Shown here: positions 16,106 through 24,530 of the stretch, piece after piece
Numbering within the stretch: the first letter of the stretch is position 1
How the letters are laid out: every line of letters begins with the position of its first letter
Assembly (NCBI GenBank): GCA_003152315.1
Contig: PLZV01000037.1
Location: 126,820-190,819, forward strand
Direction of reading: 5' to 3'
DNA from: Verrucomicrobiota bacterium
Lineage (GTDB): Bacteria; Verrucomicrobiota; Verrucomicrobiia; Palsa-1439
DNA: 64,000 nt
Notes under the pieces: generated by a model
The model's database searches: none
What the model was told of the DNA's origin: nothing
Seen by the model: the letters and a program-made list of their open reading frames with translations, nothing else
Made by a program: the position numbers and the translations under genes

Positions 16106-16435
16106 CTATTTCCCGCCGCAGACGGTGTAACCCTGCTCCCGCAAGTCCTCAGCCAGTTCCTTCTCCATCTGACACGCCGCCTCGTAGGGCATCGGGTTGA
16201 GATACTCGTACAGTTCAGGCAGCAATCGCACGCCGTATTTGCACGCGTAGTACGACGCCTTGTACCCGTCCTTGTGGTTCTGAAAGCGTTCGATCGGTGG
16301 AATCCCCGTCATCCCGACATACACGCAAGGCTTCTTCGCATCCCGCTTCGGATTCAGCGCCCTGACCTTGCGCTCTTTCGAGACCGCGCTGTCGAGCAGG
16401 ATGACATAGACGTTGTGGTGGAATTGCTCGGGCAT
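16106..16435 (-). CDS. Small GIY-YIG-like protein
   Basis: Predicted 109-residue protein. The first strand reads HHNVYVILLD and the second KKPCVYVGMTG, followed by ERFQNHKDGYKAS; this is the order of a GIY-YIG nuclease core (VYV and VYVGMT in place of GIY and YIG, then the Arg on the following helix). A C-terminal Glu on a helix (AACQMEKELAEDL) fits the metal-binding Glu. Between the two strands there is a basic insert (SKERKVRALNPKRDAKK), which is unusual. The ATG at 16435 is used; a longer TTG-started frame reaches 16501. Small UvrC-like or UPF0213-type proteins are the nearest relatives. Activity is unknown. Confidence 0.62.
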   Translation of the reverse strand: MPEQFHHNVYVILLDSAVSKERKVRALNPKRDAKKPCVYVGMTGIPPIERFQNHKDGYKASYYACKYGVRLLPELYEYLNPMPYEAACQMEKELAEDLREQGYTVCGGK

Positions 16436-16541
16436 CTCGGCATGAGTATAGGCGGTTCCGTCGCGCCGACAAGATTGCGTCTGGGCAACGTCTTGGTTCA
16501 AATCGTAAAGTCGCGAGCTAGTCTGAGTGGATGGTTGGTTC

Positions 16542-17177
16542 TTATGTTCGCATATACCTGTACGCGTGCACTCCTTCCGCCATCGAATGCTCGAAAAAGC
16601 CGCTCACGTAAGTCCGATTGTCGCATATAATCCCACGTTCATTGCCGAGACTAAACACCACTCGATAGTCTCCTTCGACCTTCACGATCGCTACGGCTTT
16701 GAAGCGCCCGCGAAGAGAAGGCGACAACTGCGAATCATCTACAACCGTAACGATTTCAGACCACACTCCGTCGATGTGTTCAGCAGGCTTCGTGAAAACA
16801 AGTTCACCAGCGCGCTGCTTGGCGAGCAGCTGATCGGCGCAAACGCGAAGCTCGGCCACCGGGAACTCAGCTCTAAGCCGGTGTGCAATACCGATCATTT
16901 CCGACTTAGCACCAGGCGTCGCAAACACGACAATGGTGCACAAGATCAACTGGAAGACTAACGTGCCAACGAAGACAAGACAGCGGACAAGTCTGGAGGA
17001 GCGCGCTATGAGACTGAAGAGAGTCGAAATTAACCAGGGAAGAATGAGCACGATCGCGCAATCGATAACTAGCCCGGAGCCTTGGGGAATTACACCTCTG
17101 CCATCCAGGTATGGCCCTAGAAAACTACCAAGTGGCGCGAGAGCAACCAAAGGCAGCAGCATGACAGAGCGCTTCAT
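16542..17177 (-). CDS. Hypothetical membrane protein
   Basis: A 211-residue protein with an N-terminal membrane portion (segments near residues 5-24, 37-57 and 66-87) followed by a soluble, probably periplasmic, domain of about 120 residues beginning TPGAKSEMIGIAHRLRAEF. The soluble part has an alternating strand pattern (FKAVAIVKVEGDYRVVFSLG) but no motif I recognise. It starts at ATG 17177. Base composition is slightly more AT-rich than its neighbours. The upstream minus-strand neighbourhood is non-coding. Confidence 0.6.
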   Translation of the reverse strand: MKRSVMLLPLVALAPLGSFLGPYLDGRGVIPQGSGLVIDCAIVLILPWLISTLFSLIARSSRLVRCLVFVGTLVFQLILCTIVVFATPGAKSEMIGIAHRLRAEFPVAELRVCADQLLAKQRAGELVFTKPAEHIDGVWSEIVTVVDDSQLSPSLRGRFKAVAIVKVEGDYRVVFSLGNERGIICDNRTYVSGFFEHSMAEGVHAYRYMRT

Positions 17178-17638
17178 CGTGGCTGCTCAGTGGGAGAAAT
17201 TGATGTGCTCATGGCCCATCGCTCATTAAACCTCTGACGGAATCCCGAAGGAAGCATAAAAGTACGCCCGACAAATGACTGACTATCGTAAAGCAATAAT
17301 TTTGCTGGACTGGGCGGTTGGGAGCGGGTATAGTCGGCGCAGTTCTGTGACATAAGAGGGCATCCGCGTCGCCAAGGCTATGGCGGACAAGGAGGGCGTT
17401 TTTTGGGAGAGAGTGAAGCGTGAAAAACATGTGTTTCTGCGAAACGAACCGGATTGGTTTGGGTGCGTTTTTAAGCGGAACTCTCAGGGCGATAGTGGGT
17501 TGTGAGAAAGGGGCAGTTTTTTTCAATCCGGTTCGTTTGGCGCGAAAACCGTGTCGTGACGTCCCGTTTTGGGGCGTGGATTTTGAACTTGCTCAAGGTT
17601 GGGACAGTGCTCGTGGCTATGATAAGGTCTTGGAGATA
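17178..17638. other. Long leader region upstream of hrpB with an inverted repeat
   Basis: About 460 bases between divergent genes. The main visible object is a perfect 15-bp inverted repeat at 17442-17456 and 17524-17538, enclosing 67 bases with T-runs at 17470-17476 and 17517-17523. The frame upstream of hrpB is open through this region, but it has no coding character or ribosome-binding site. A possible -10 element TATAGT is at 17329-17334. Confidence 0.5.
17442..17538. repeat. 97-base element bounded by perfect 15-bp inverted repeats
   Basis: AAACGAACCGGATTG at 17442-17456 is the exact reverse complement of CAATCCGGTTCGTTT at 17524-17538. No target-site duplication is evident at the ends. 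It may be a small MITE-like element, or the closing stem of a structured RNA in the leader of the helicase gene. Confidence 0.65.
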
Positions 17639-20179
17639 ATGAGTGTGCGCGACCTGCCAATTATGGAAGTACGGGAGTCGCTGCTGTCGGCTTTGGGTCG
17701 GCAGCGGCGGTTGATCCTGACGGCTCCGACGGGCTCGGGCAAATCGACGCAGGTGCCGCAGATGTTGCTGGATGCCGGAGTGTTGGGTAGTGGGCAAGTT
17801 GTCATCCTGCAGCCGCGTCGATTGCCGGCCAGAATGTTGGCGGCATGGGTTGCGAAGGGTCGCGGGGTGAAGTTGGGGGAGGAAGTTGGCTACCAGATTC
17901 GCCTCGATGATGTCACCTCGTCCGCGACGCGGATTCGTTACGTCACCGAAGGCATTCTGCTGCGTCAGATGCTCTCTGACAAAAACCTGCGCGGCATTAG
18001 CGCTGTCATTTTCGACGAGTTTCACGAGCGGCATCTTTACGGCGATATCACCCTGGCGCGCGCACTGCAGATTCAGGAAACGACGCGTCCCGACCTGATC
18101 ATCATGGTGATGTCGGCCACACTCGACGTGGGACCGCTGCGCGAATACCTGAAACCTTGCGAGCTGCTGTCTTCCGAAGGCCGCACGTTTCCCGTGGACA
18201 TTGAATACCTCGACAAAACGTTGGGCGACTGGCCGGTGTGGGAAGCGGCGGTGAAGGAATTGGAGCAACTCGTCACGCAGCACGAAGGCGATGCGCTGGT
18301 GTTCATGCCCGGCGCGTACGAAATCAGCCGGACCGTGCGCGGTGCGCAAGACGCGCTCGGCAGCCAGTTCATTGTTCTCCCGCTGCATGGTGATTTGCCG
18401 ACCAACGACCAGGATGCGGCGGTGGCGCAATATGACCGGCGCAAGATCGTTGTCTCCACGAACGTCGCGGAAACCTCGTTGACCATTGACGGCGTGCGGA
18501 TCGTGATCGACAGCGGCCTGGCGCGCATCCCGCGTTACGATCCGTACCGCGGCATCAATACGTTGCTCGTCGAGAAGATCAGCCGCGCCTCGGCGGACCA
18601 ACGGGCGGGTCGCGCGGGTCGCACGGCGCCGGGCGTCTGCTTGCGGTTGTGGACGAAGCACGAACACGAGCAGCGGCCCCTGCAAGAATCGGCGGAGGTG
18701 AAACGTCTCGACCTCGCGGAAGTGGTGTTGACGCTGAAGGCCAGCGGGGTGGAGGACGTGTATGCGTTTCGATGGCTGGAACCGCCGAGCCGCCAGTCGT
18801 TGGACCATGCGGTTCTCTTGCTGAAGGATTTGGGCGCGCTGGAAAACACGACCGGCGCGTTGACGGAACTTGGGCGGCGGATGCTCGCCTTTCCGTTGCA
18901 CCCGCGTTATTCGCGGATGCTGCTGGCGGCGCAGGAATACGGTTGCGTCCGGCAGGTCGCGCTCATCGCGGCGCTCACGCAGGGGCGCGATTTGATGGTG
19001 CGGCGGCAGGGGAAGCAAGTGGAGGAGGCGCGCGACGATTTATTTGGCGGCGAGACGCAATCGGACTTCTTCGTTCTCATGCGCGCGTGGCGTTACGCGG
19101 ACCGCAACGGCTACAGCGTCGATCGCTGCCGCCAGGTCGGCATTCACGCGCAAGCGGCGCGGCAGGTCGGGCCGCTGTTCGAGCAGTTTCTTGATATTGC
19201 GAAGAGGGAAGGGCTGGACGTCAGCGAGAAGCGGGCGGCTACTGACGCAATCCAGCGCTGCGTATTGCTGGGATTCTCGGATCACGTGGCGCGTCGGTTA
19301 GACGAAGGAACGTTGCGCTGCCAGCTCGTGCATGAACGGCGGGGCGTCCTGGCGCGGGAGAGCGTTGTGCAGAGTGCGCCCTTGCTGGTGGCGACTGAAA
19401 TTCACGAGATCCAAAGTGGCACGGGCAAGAACCGGGAATTGAACGTCCTGCTCAGCCTGGCGACCGCAATCAAGGAAGAATGGTTGCGGGATCTTTTCCC
19501 GGGCGATTTCACGGAAACGGTGGCGGTGGTTTATGACACGACGCAGCGACGCGTGTTTGGGGAGAAGCGGAAACAATTTCGCGATCTCGTTCTGGAGGCG
19601 GGGCGGTCGGAGGATGTCCCGCTGGACGCTGCCGCGCGGATTCTCGCCGCCGAGGTGGTGGCGGGCCGATGTGTGTTGAAGAATTGGGACGAGGCCGTCG
19701 AACAATGGATCGTGCGCGTGAATCGGCTGCGCGAATGGTTTCCGGAACTCGGCGTTCCCGCGATTGCCGACGACGACCGACAAGCGTTGATCGAGCAAAT
19801 CTGCCATGGCGCGAGGAGTTACAAGGAGATCAAGGACAAGGCTGTCTGGCCGGTAATGAAATCGTGGCTTTCGGGTCAGCAGCAAGCGTGGGTCGAGGAA
19901 TACACGCCCGAACGGATTGAGTTGCCAGGTGGGCGAAAGTCGAAGGTCGTCTACTCAACCGACGGGCCGCCGACTATTTCTGCCCGCATTCAGGATTTGT
20001 ACGGCGTGAAGCAAGGGTTGTGGATCGCCCAGCACCGCGTGCCCGTGCGCATTCAAGTACTGGCGCCGAACCAGCGCCCCGTACAAGTGACCGAGAACCT
20101 CGCGACCTTCTGGAAGGAGACATACCCGAAACTTAAACTGGAATTACAGAGGAAATATCCGAGGCACGAATGGCGATAG
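17639..20179 (+). CDS. hrpB: ATP-dependent RNA helicase, HrpB type
   Basis: DEAH-family helicase of 846 residues, matching the usual HrpB length. Motif I is APTGSGKSTQVP near residue 28, motif II is the HrpB-typical DEFHER near 127, motif III is SATLD near 159, and motif VI is QRAGRAGR near 321. The HA2-like region and the HrpB C-terminal domain follow, ending ATFWKETYPKLKLELQRKYPRHEW, an HrpB hallmark. The ATG at 17639 is chosen because TTGGAG lies just upstream and the family starts a few residues before this helix; the frame is open further upstream to 17420 but that part looks non-coding. Its cellular role in most bacteria is unclear. Confidence 0.92.
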   Translation: MSVRDLPIMEVRESLLSALGRQRRLILTAPTGSGKSTQVPQMLLDAGVLGSGQVVILQPRRLPARMLAAWVAKGRGVKLGEEVGYQIRLDDVTSSATRIRYVTEGILLRQMLSDKNLRGISAVIFDEFHERHLYGDITLARALQIQETTRPDLIIMVMSATLDVGPLREYLKPCELLSSEGRTFPVDIEYLDKTLGDWPVWEAAVKELEQLVTQHEGDALVFMPGAYEISRTVRGAQDALGSQFIVLPLHGDLPTNDQDAAVAQYDRRKIVVSTNVAETSLTIDGVRIVIDSGLARIPRYDPYRGINTLLVEKISRASADQRAGRAGRTAPGVCLRLWTKHEHEQRPLQESAEVKRLDLAEVVLTLKASGVEDVYAFRWLEPPSRQSLDHAVLLLKDLGALENTTGALTELGRRMLAFPLHPRYSRMLLAAQEYGCVRQVALIAALTQGRDLMVRRQGKQVEEARDDLFGGETQSDFFVLMRAWRYADRNGYSVDRCRQVGIHAQAARQVGPLFEQFLDIAKREGLDVSEKRAATDAIQRCVLLGFSDHVARRLDEGTLRCQLVHERRGVLARESVVQSAPLLVATEIHEIQSGTGKNRELNVLLSLATAIKEEWLRDLFPGDFTETVAVVYDTTQRRVFGEKRKQFRDLVLEAGRSEDVPLDAAARILAAEVVAGRCVLKNWDEAVEQWIVRVNRLREWFPELGVPAIADDDRQALIEQICHGARSYKEIKDKAVWPVMKSWLSGQQQAWVEEYTPERIELPGGRKSKVVYSTDGPPTISARIQDLYGVKQGLWIAQHRVPVRIQVLAPNQRPVQVTENLATFWKETYPKLKLELQRKYPRHEWR

Positions 20180-20232
20180 ACACGTTCATTTCGCCTAGCA
20201 TCAGCGGTGAAACCTGCTAGATTTTTACGGAG

Positions 20233-21498
20233 ATGACCCCAACCCACGAATACTCGGAGAAACTCTGGCAGGAAGCGCTGCAACATTTTCCGGGTGGAGT
20301 GAATTCCCCGGTGCGCGCCTTTCGCGGCGTGGGGGGCACACCGTTTTTCACACAACGCGCCAAGGGCTCGCGGCTGTGGGACGTGGACGGCAACGAGTAT
20401 ATCGACTACGTCGGCTCCTGGGGGCCGATGATCCTCGGTCACGCGCATCCGCAGGTCGTGCGCGCCGTGCAGGAAGCCGCGCGGGACGGGACGAGCTTCG
20501 GGACGCCCAATCCGCGCGAGATTCGTCTTGCGCAACTGGTCCGCGAGGCATTTCCGTCGATGCAAAAAATCCGCTTCGTGAACTCCGGCACGGAAGCGAC
20601 CATGTCGGCCATTCGACTGGCGCGCGGATTCACGAAGCGGGACAAGATCTTGAAATTTGAAGGCTGTTATCACGGCCATGCGGATGCGTTGCTGGTAAAA
20701 GCGGGTTCGGGCGGCGCGACGTTCGACGTGCCGGACAGCGCCGGCGTCCCTGCGGACTTCGCCCGTAACACCCTCACGTTGCCCTTGAATGATTTCGCGG
20801 CGCTCGACACCGTGAACTGGCGCGAGATTGCCTGCGCGATCATTGAGCCGATTCCCGCGAACATGGGATTGATCCCACTCAAGCCCGGCTTTTTGGAGAA
20901 GCTACGCAAAGTTACACAGGACAATGGCGCGTTGCTGATTCTTGACGAGGTCATCAGCGGGTTCCGCGTGGCGCGCGGCGGCGCGCAGGAGTTGTTTGGA
21001 ATCCAGGCCGATCTCACGACACTCGGCAAGATTATCGGCGGTGGCCTGCCCGTCGGCGCGTTCGGCGGGCGCGCGGACGTGATGGATCTGCTGGCTCCCA
21101 CCGGTCCCGTATATCAGGCTGGCACGCTTTCGGGCAATCCGCTGGCCATGGGTGCGGGAATCGCGACGCTGGAGGAACTTTCGCACAGCGGCGCGTATGA
21201 GAAGTTGGAGCGTCGCGCCGCCAGCCTCGGCGATGAGTGGAAAAAAATTGTGAAGGGACATTCAGTACGGATCGGCTCGCTGTTCTGTACATTCTTCACG
21301 GACTGCGAGGTGGTGGACTACGCCAGTGCCAAGACGAGCGATACGAAACGGTACGCGAAGTTTTTCCACGCGATGCTCAACCGCGGCGTCTATCTGGCGC
21401 CATCCCAATTTGAAGTCGGTTTCCTCTCCCTGGCGCACACGGAGACGGACATCGAAGAAACGTTGCGCGCGGCGGCGGAAGCGGTGGGCAAATTGTGA
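20233..21498 (+). CDS. hemL: Glutamate-1-semialdehyde 2,1-aminomutase
   Basis: PLP enzyme of the C5 tetrapyrrole pathway that converts glutamate-1-semialdehyde to 5-aminolevulinate. It has 421 residues, the normal length. The N-terminus has FPGGVNSPVRAF. The PLP phosphate site is NSGTEATMSA near 117, the Asp that holds the PLP ring nitrogen is in ILDEVISGFR near 237, and the Schiff-base Lys lies in TTLGKIIGGGLPVGAFGG near 263. The GGAG ribosome-binding sequence abuts the ATG with no spacer, which may mean weak translation. The adjacent genes (hrpB upstream, the four-helix gene downstream) are functionally unrelated. Confidence 0.96.
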   Translation: MTPTHEYSEKLWQEALQHFPGGVNSPVRAFRGVGGTPFFTQRAKGSRLWDVDGNEYIDYVGSWGPMILGHAHPQVVRAVQEAARDGTSFGTPNPREIRLAQLVREAFPSMQKIRFVNSGTEATMSAIRLARGFTKRDKILKFEGCYHGHADALLVKAGSGGATFDVPDSAGVPADFARNTLTLPLNDFAALDTVNWREIACAIIEPIPANMGLIPLKPGFLEKLRKVTQDNGALLILDEVISGFRVARGGAQELFGIQADLTTLGKIIGGGLPVGAFGGRADVMDLLAPTGPVYQAGTLSGNPLAMGAGIATLEELSHSGAYEKLERRAASLGDEWKKIVKGHSVRIGSLFCTFFTDCEVVDYASAKTSDTKRYAKFFHAMLNRGVYLAPSQFEVGFLSLAHTETDIEETLRAAAEAVGKL

Positions 21499-21534
21499 TC
21501 AGTGACGGGTGATTGGTGATTGGAGGCGGACGCG

Positions 21535-21990
21535 ATGAACGAAAAGACCTATCGAGGATTTGAGGAGTTGGATGTGTGGAGGGAAGCGCGAAAGCTGCGT
21601 CAGACAATCTATGCGCTGACCAAGACACTCCCTGCAAACGAGAAGTACGTGTTAGTACCCCCGTTGCGTCGAGCTGCTCTTTCTGTGACTAATAACATTG
21701 CGGAAGGTCATGGGCGGTTTCACTATCAGGAGAACGCGCAGTTCTTGCGGCTGGCCCGGGGCTCGTTGGAAGAGGTGCTGGACGATGTGATGCTTTGCGA
21801 GGACGAGCAATACGCCGCCCCGGAACTGGCAGGGCAGTTACGCGTCCAGATCACCTGTGTCGAGCGGTTGCTCAACGGCTACATTCGTTACCTGCTGAAT
21901 CAAAAGGGCGCGGCCGGTGTTCGTGAGGCCCGCGCGGAATACGCGGTTGAATCCCAGTTACCAACCACCGATCGCCAGTCACTCCAATGA
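21535..21990 (+). CDS. Four-helix-bundle protein (23S rRNA IVP family)
   Basis: A 151-residue all-helical protein of the family first found in intervening sequences of 23S rRNA genes. The signature is clear: GFEELDVWREARKL at the start, then LPANEKYVLVPPLRRAALSVTNNIAEG broken at usual loop positions, and ARGSLEEVLDDV near 85. The ATG at 21535 follows GGAGGCGG. The stop overlaps the ubiX start (ATGA), so it is translationally coupled to it, although no functional link is known. It is not inside an rRNA gene here. The biochemical role of the family is unknown; ribonucleic-acid or ribosome association is only suggested by its first context. Confidence 0.88.
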   Translation: MNEKTYRGFEELDVWREARKLRQTIYALTKTLPANEKYVLVPPLRRAALSVTNNIAEGHGRFHYQENAQFLRLARGSLEEVLDDVMLCEDEQYAAPELAGQLRVQITCVERLLNGYIRYLLNQKGAAGVREARAEYAVESQLPTTDRQSLQ

Positions 21991-22547
21991 GAATTGTCGT
22001 AGCCATGACCGGCGCGAGCGGTGCGATTTACACGCAGCGGCTGCTTGATAATCTTGATCCGCGAAAACACGAAATCCACTTCATCTCCACGAAACATGCC
22101 CGTGAAGTCGGCCAACTTGAGTTGCCGAAGGGCGAACTGAAAATCGCGCCGTCCGTTATCCAGTATGACGAAAATGGTTCCATGTTTGTCCCCTTTGTAA
22201 GCGGATCGGCCAAATTGGATGCGATGGTCATCATCCCTGCGTCGATGGGCACGATCGGGCGTGTTGCCAACGGCGTATCCGACAACACGATTGCGCGCGC
22301 GGCGGATGTTTTCCTAAAAGAGAGGCGCAAGCTCATCCTCGTTCCGCGTGAAGCACCGTACAACCTGATCCACCTGCGCAACATGGCCACCCTGACCGAA
22401 GCCGGCGCGATGATCATTCCTGCCAGCCCATCCTTTTACACCAAGCCGAAGACAATCACGGAACTCGTCGACACGATTATCGCGCGAGTGCTGGACCAAC
22501 TCGGCATCGAGCACCAACTCGTCAAGCGATGGCGAAGCAACGAGTAG
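21987..22547 (+). CDS. ubiX: Flavin prenyltransferase UbiX
   Basis: A 186-residue enzyme that attaches a dimethylallyl unit to FMN, making the prenylated flavin cofactor of UbiD-type decarboxylases. MTGASGAIY at the N-terminus binds FMN phosphate, PASMGTIGRVANGVSDNTIARA near 85 (seen in parts) forms the active site, and LVPREAPYNLIHLRNM near 122 is the family signature. It has the normal length and the start is fixed by the ATGA overlap with the preceding gene. With the prenyltransferase and mqn genes a few kilobases on, it probably supports late menaquinone synthesis; the UbiD partner is not in the window. Confidence 0.95.
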   Translation: MRIVVAMTGASGAIYTQRLLDNLDPRKHEIHFISTKHAREVGQLELPKGELKIAPSVIQYDENGSMFVPFVSGSAKLDAMVIIPASMGTIGRVANGVSDNTIARAADVFLKERRKLILVPREAPYNLIHLRNMATLTEAGAMIIPASPSFYTKPKTITELVDTIIARVLDQLGIEHQLVKRWRSNE

Positions 22548-22578
22548 TCTTGTAACCTTCGGGTAAAAGATTTCGTCT

Positions 22579-22600
22579 CTCTCGATGAACTACTCGAGAG
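22579..22600 (+). promoter_or_regulatory. Hairpin covering the esterase ribosome-binding site
   Basis: CTCTCGA (22579-22585) pairs with TCGAGAG (22594-22600) around an 8-base loop. The second arm contains most of the GAGAGG ribosome-binding sequence (22596-22601) of the gene starting at ATG 22608. Folding would hide that site. Confidence 0.45.
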
Positions 22601-22607
22601 GTGCAAA

Positions 22608-23519
22608 ATGGTAAAACTCGTTTTTGGAATCGTTGTGTTATCGTTACTGGCGATGAGCAGTCAAGGCGATGAACTAAAGACTGGCGATCGTGTCTTGTCA
22701 CTAAAAGTTGGCGACCGCGAACGAACCTACCTCTTGCATTTGCCTCCCGTCTACGACGGGAAGGGTTCGCTGCCGCTGGTGATCGTGTTGCACGGTGGCG
22801 GCGGGAATGCGCCGGGCGCTGTGCATATGACAGGATTTAGTGAAAAGGCGGACAAAGAAGGATTTGTCGTCGTCTACCCCAATGGGTCCGGGCGGTTGAA
22901 GAATCGCTTGTTGACCTGGAATTCCGGCAACTGCTGCGGTTACGCGCTGGATAGCAATGTGGATGACGTTGGTTTCATCCGCGCGCTGATTGATGAACTG
23001 GAGAGGACGCGGGCCATCGATCCCCACCGCGTCTACGCCACCGGCATGTCGAACGGCGGGATGATGACCTATCGTCTGGCGTGCGAGTTGTCTGACAAGA
23101 TTGCCGCCGCCGCGCCCGTGGCCGGCGCGCTGAACGTGGACAACTGCCAACCCGCTCATCCCGTTTCGATGATCATCTTCCACGGTACCGCCGACGAACA
23201 TGTCCTGTACGACGGCGGAGAGCCGCTCAAGAAAGCGGACACGCATCGGCGTGTCGATAAATCCGTTTCCTATGCGGTGAGGTTCTGGGTGAAAAATAAT
23301 GGCTGTTCGGAAACACCGCAGCGGGAGGAGAAGGGGACTATTCGCACGGAGATTTATCATGGCGGCAAGGAGGGGACGGAGGTCGCGCTATACTCAGTTA
23401 AGGGCGGCGGACACGCGTGGCCGGGTGGAGAGGCTTATCTGCTCGGTACCGAACCAACGCGGGAGATCTCCGCAACGGATTTGATGTGGTTTTTTTTCGT
23501 GCGGCATCCGAAAAAGTAG
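22608..23519 (+). CDS. Secreted CE1-like esterase (PHB depolymerase/feruloyl esterase type)
   Basis: Exported alpha/beta-hydrolase of 303 residues. A signal peptide (MVKLVFGIVVLSLLAMSSQG) precedes the catalytic domain. LVIVLHGGGG near 63 forms the oxyanion region, the nucleophile is in ATGMSNGGMM near 145, the acid is in FHGTADEHVLYDG near 192, and the His is in KGGGHAWPGG near 265. The LpqC-type family includes polyhydroxybutyrate depolymerases and feruloyl or acetyl-xylan esterases, and the exact substrate is not resolvable. The start at 22608 follows GAGAGG, which lies in a hairpin. It converges on the PanE-like gene with an 11-base gap. Confidence 0.88.
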   Translation: MVKLVFGIVVLSLLAMSSQGDELKTGDRVLSLKVGDRERTYLLHLPPVYDGKGSLPLVIVLHGGGGNAPGAVHMTGFSEKADKEGFVVVYPNGSGRLKNRLLTWNSGNCCGYALDSNVDDVGFIRALIDELERTRAIDPHRVYATGMSNGGMMTYRLACELSDKIAAAAPVAGALNVDNCQPAHPVSMIIFHGTADEHVLYDGGEPLKKADTHRRVDKSVSYAVRFWVKNNGCSETPQREEKGTIRTEIYHGGKEGTEVALYSVKGGGHAWPGGEAYLLGTEPTREISATDLMWFFFVRHPKK

Positions 23520-23530
23520 AGCCGGCGGGT

Positions 23531-24463
23531 TCAACGCGGCGACATGGCATTTCTTGCGTCCAGGAACTTGAGCTGGCGGTAGAGTTGTTCCAGTAGCGGC
23601 GACGCAACTCCCGCGTGTTGAATGGCCCGCAGTGGATTGCCGAAAATGGCTTCGACCTCCAGTGGACGGCGCTCATCATAGTCGATCTTCATGCTCGTGC
23701 GATACGGCGTCATTTTTTCCGTGTTGGAAAGCATTTTTTGAACGATCTCACCCGTGACCGCCACACCGCACGCTCGTGCATCGGCCACGACTTCCCGCAT
23801 GATCTCCTCAACGAGTTGGCGAGTGTGCGGTTGGGTCATTAGTTCGCTGGTTGTGGCGTCGAGAACAACCGAAAGCCCGTTGTAGGGAATGTTCCACACC
23901 AGCTTTTGCCAACGAGCGACATCGAGGTCGTTCGCCAGTTCGGTTTCGACCTTGGCGCGCCGAAAATCGTCAGCGATCGCGCGCAGTCGTTCGCTAATCC
24001 CGCGCGTGGCGAATTCACCGAGTGCAACCAGGCTGTAGCCGAGATGACGGGTGTGCCCTGGCCCGACTTTGTTGGAGCAAAGGAAACACAAGCCGCCGGC
24101 AACGCGTTGCGCTCCGACAACCTCAGCTGCTTGGGCCTCCATGCCGAGCCCGTTTTGCATGACGAGCACGACACCGTCGTCTTTGACAACGGGCGGTAGG
24201 AGTTGTGGCAGCAAGTGATTCTGGGTCGTTTTCAGGCAGACGCAAACGACGTCGCATTTGGGCATGTCACGCACATCCGCATAGGCATTCACCTTCGGCA
24301 GGGTGAAATCACCGTCCGGCGATTCGCAAATCAAGCCGTACTGGCGGACGTGTTCGTAATCGCAGTGCAACAAGAAATGCAACTCACAGCCGGCGTGTTG
24401 CAGTCGCGCGCCGTAAAATCCGCCGAGGGCCCCCGTGCCGATGATGGCGTAGCTTCGTTGCAT
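23531..24463 (-). CDS. 2-dehydropantoate 2-reductase-like protein
   Basis: NADPH-dependent ketopantoate reductase family, 310 residues; the best guess is pantothenate synthesis (ketopantoate to pantoate). The nucleotide-binding motif is AIIGTGALGGFYGARL at the N-terminus, VCLKTTQN near 75 carries the KT dipeptide, and QNGLG follows near 103. The catalytic Lys is expected in WQKLVWNIPYNGL near 187, and the C-terminal domain has the usual SMKIDYDERRPLEVEAIFGNP stretch near 257 (given in parts). Several paralogues exist in most genomes, so a role outside pantothenate is possible. The ATG at 24463 follows AGGGGT. Confidence 0.87.
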   Translation of the reverse strand: MQRSYAIIGTGALGGFYGARLQHAGCELHFLLHCDYEHVRQYGLICESPDGDFTLPKVNAYADVRDMPKCDVVCVCLKTTQNHLLPQLLPPVVKDDGVVLVMQNGLGMEAQAAEVVGAQRVAGGLCFLCSNKVGPGHTRHLGYSLVALGEFATRGISERLRAIADDFRRAKVETELANDLDVARWQKLVWNIPYNGLSVVLDATTSELMTQPHTRQLVEEIMREVVADARACGVAVTGEIVQKMLSNTEKMTPYRTSMKIDYDERRPLEVEAIFGNPLRAIQHAGVASPLLEQLYRQLKFLDARNAMSPR

Positions 24464-24530
24464 ACCCCTGAGTTTAGCAAAGCCCAGTTCGTTCTTCTAT
24501 GTCTTCGTAACGTTGTGCTAGAAGAACCAA

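Noticed and set aside
17209..17526. 105-residue minus-strand frame upstream of hrpB
   Set aside because: It crosses the inverted repeat, has no ribosome-binding site and contains no recognisable segment.
17420..17638. N-terminal extension of the helicase to a GTG at 17420
   Set aside because: The extension covers the inverted repeat, lacks a ribosome-binding site and has no counterpart in HrpB proteins; ATG 17639 has one.
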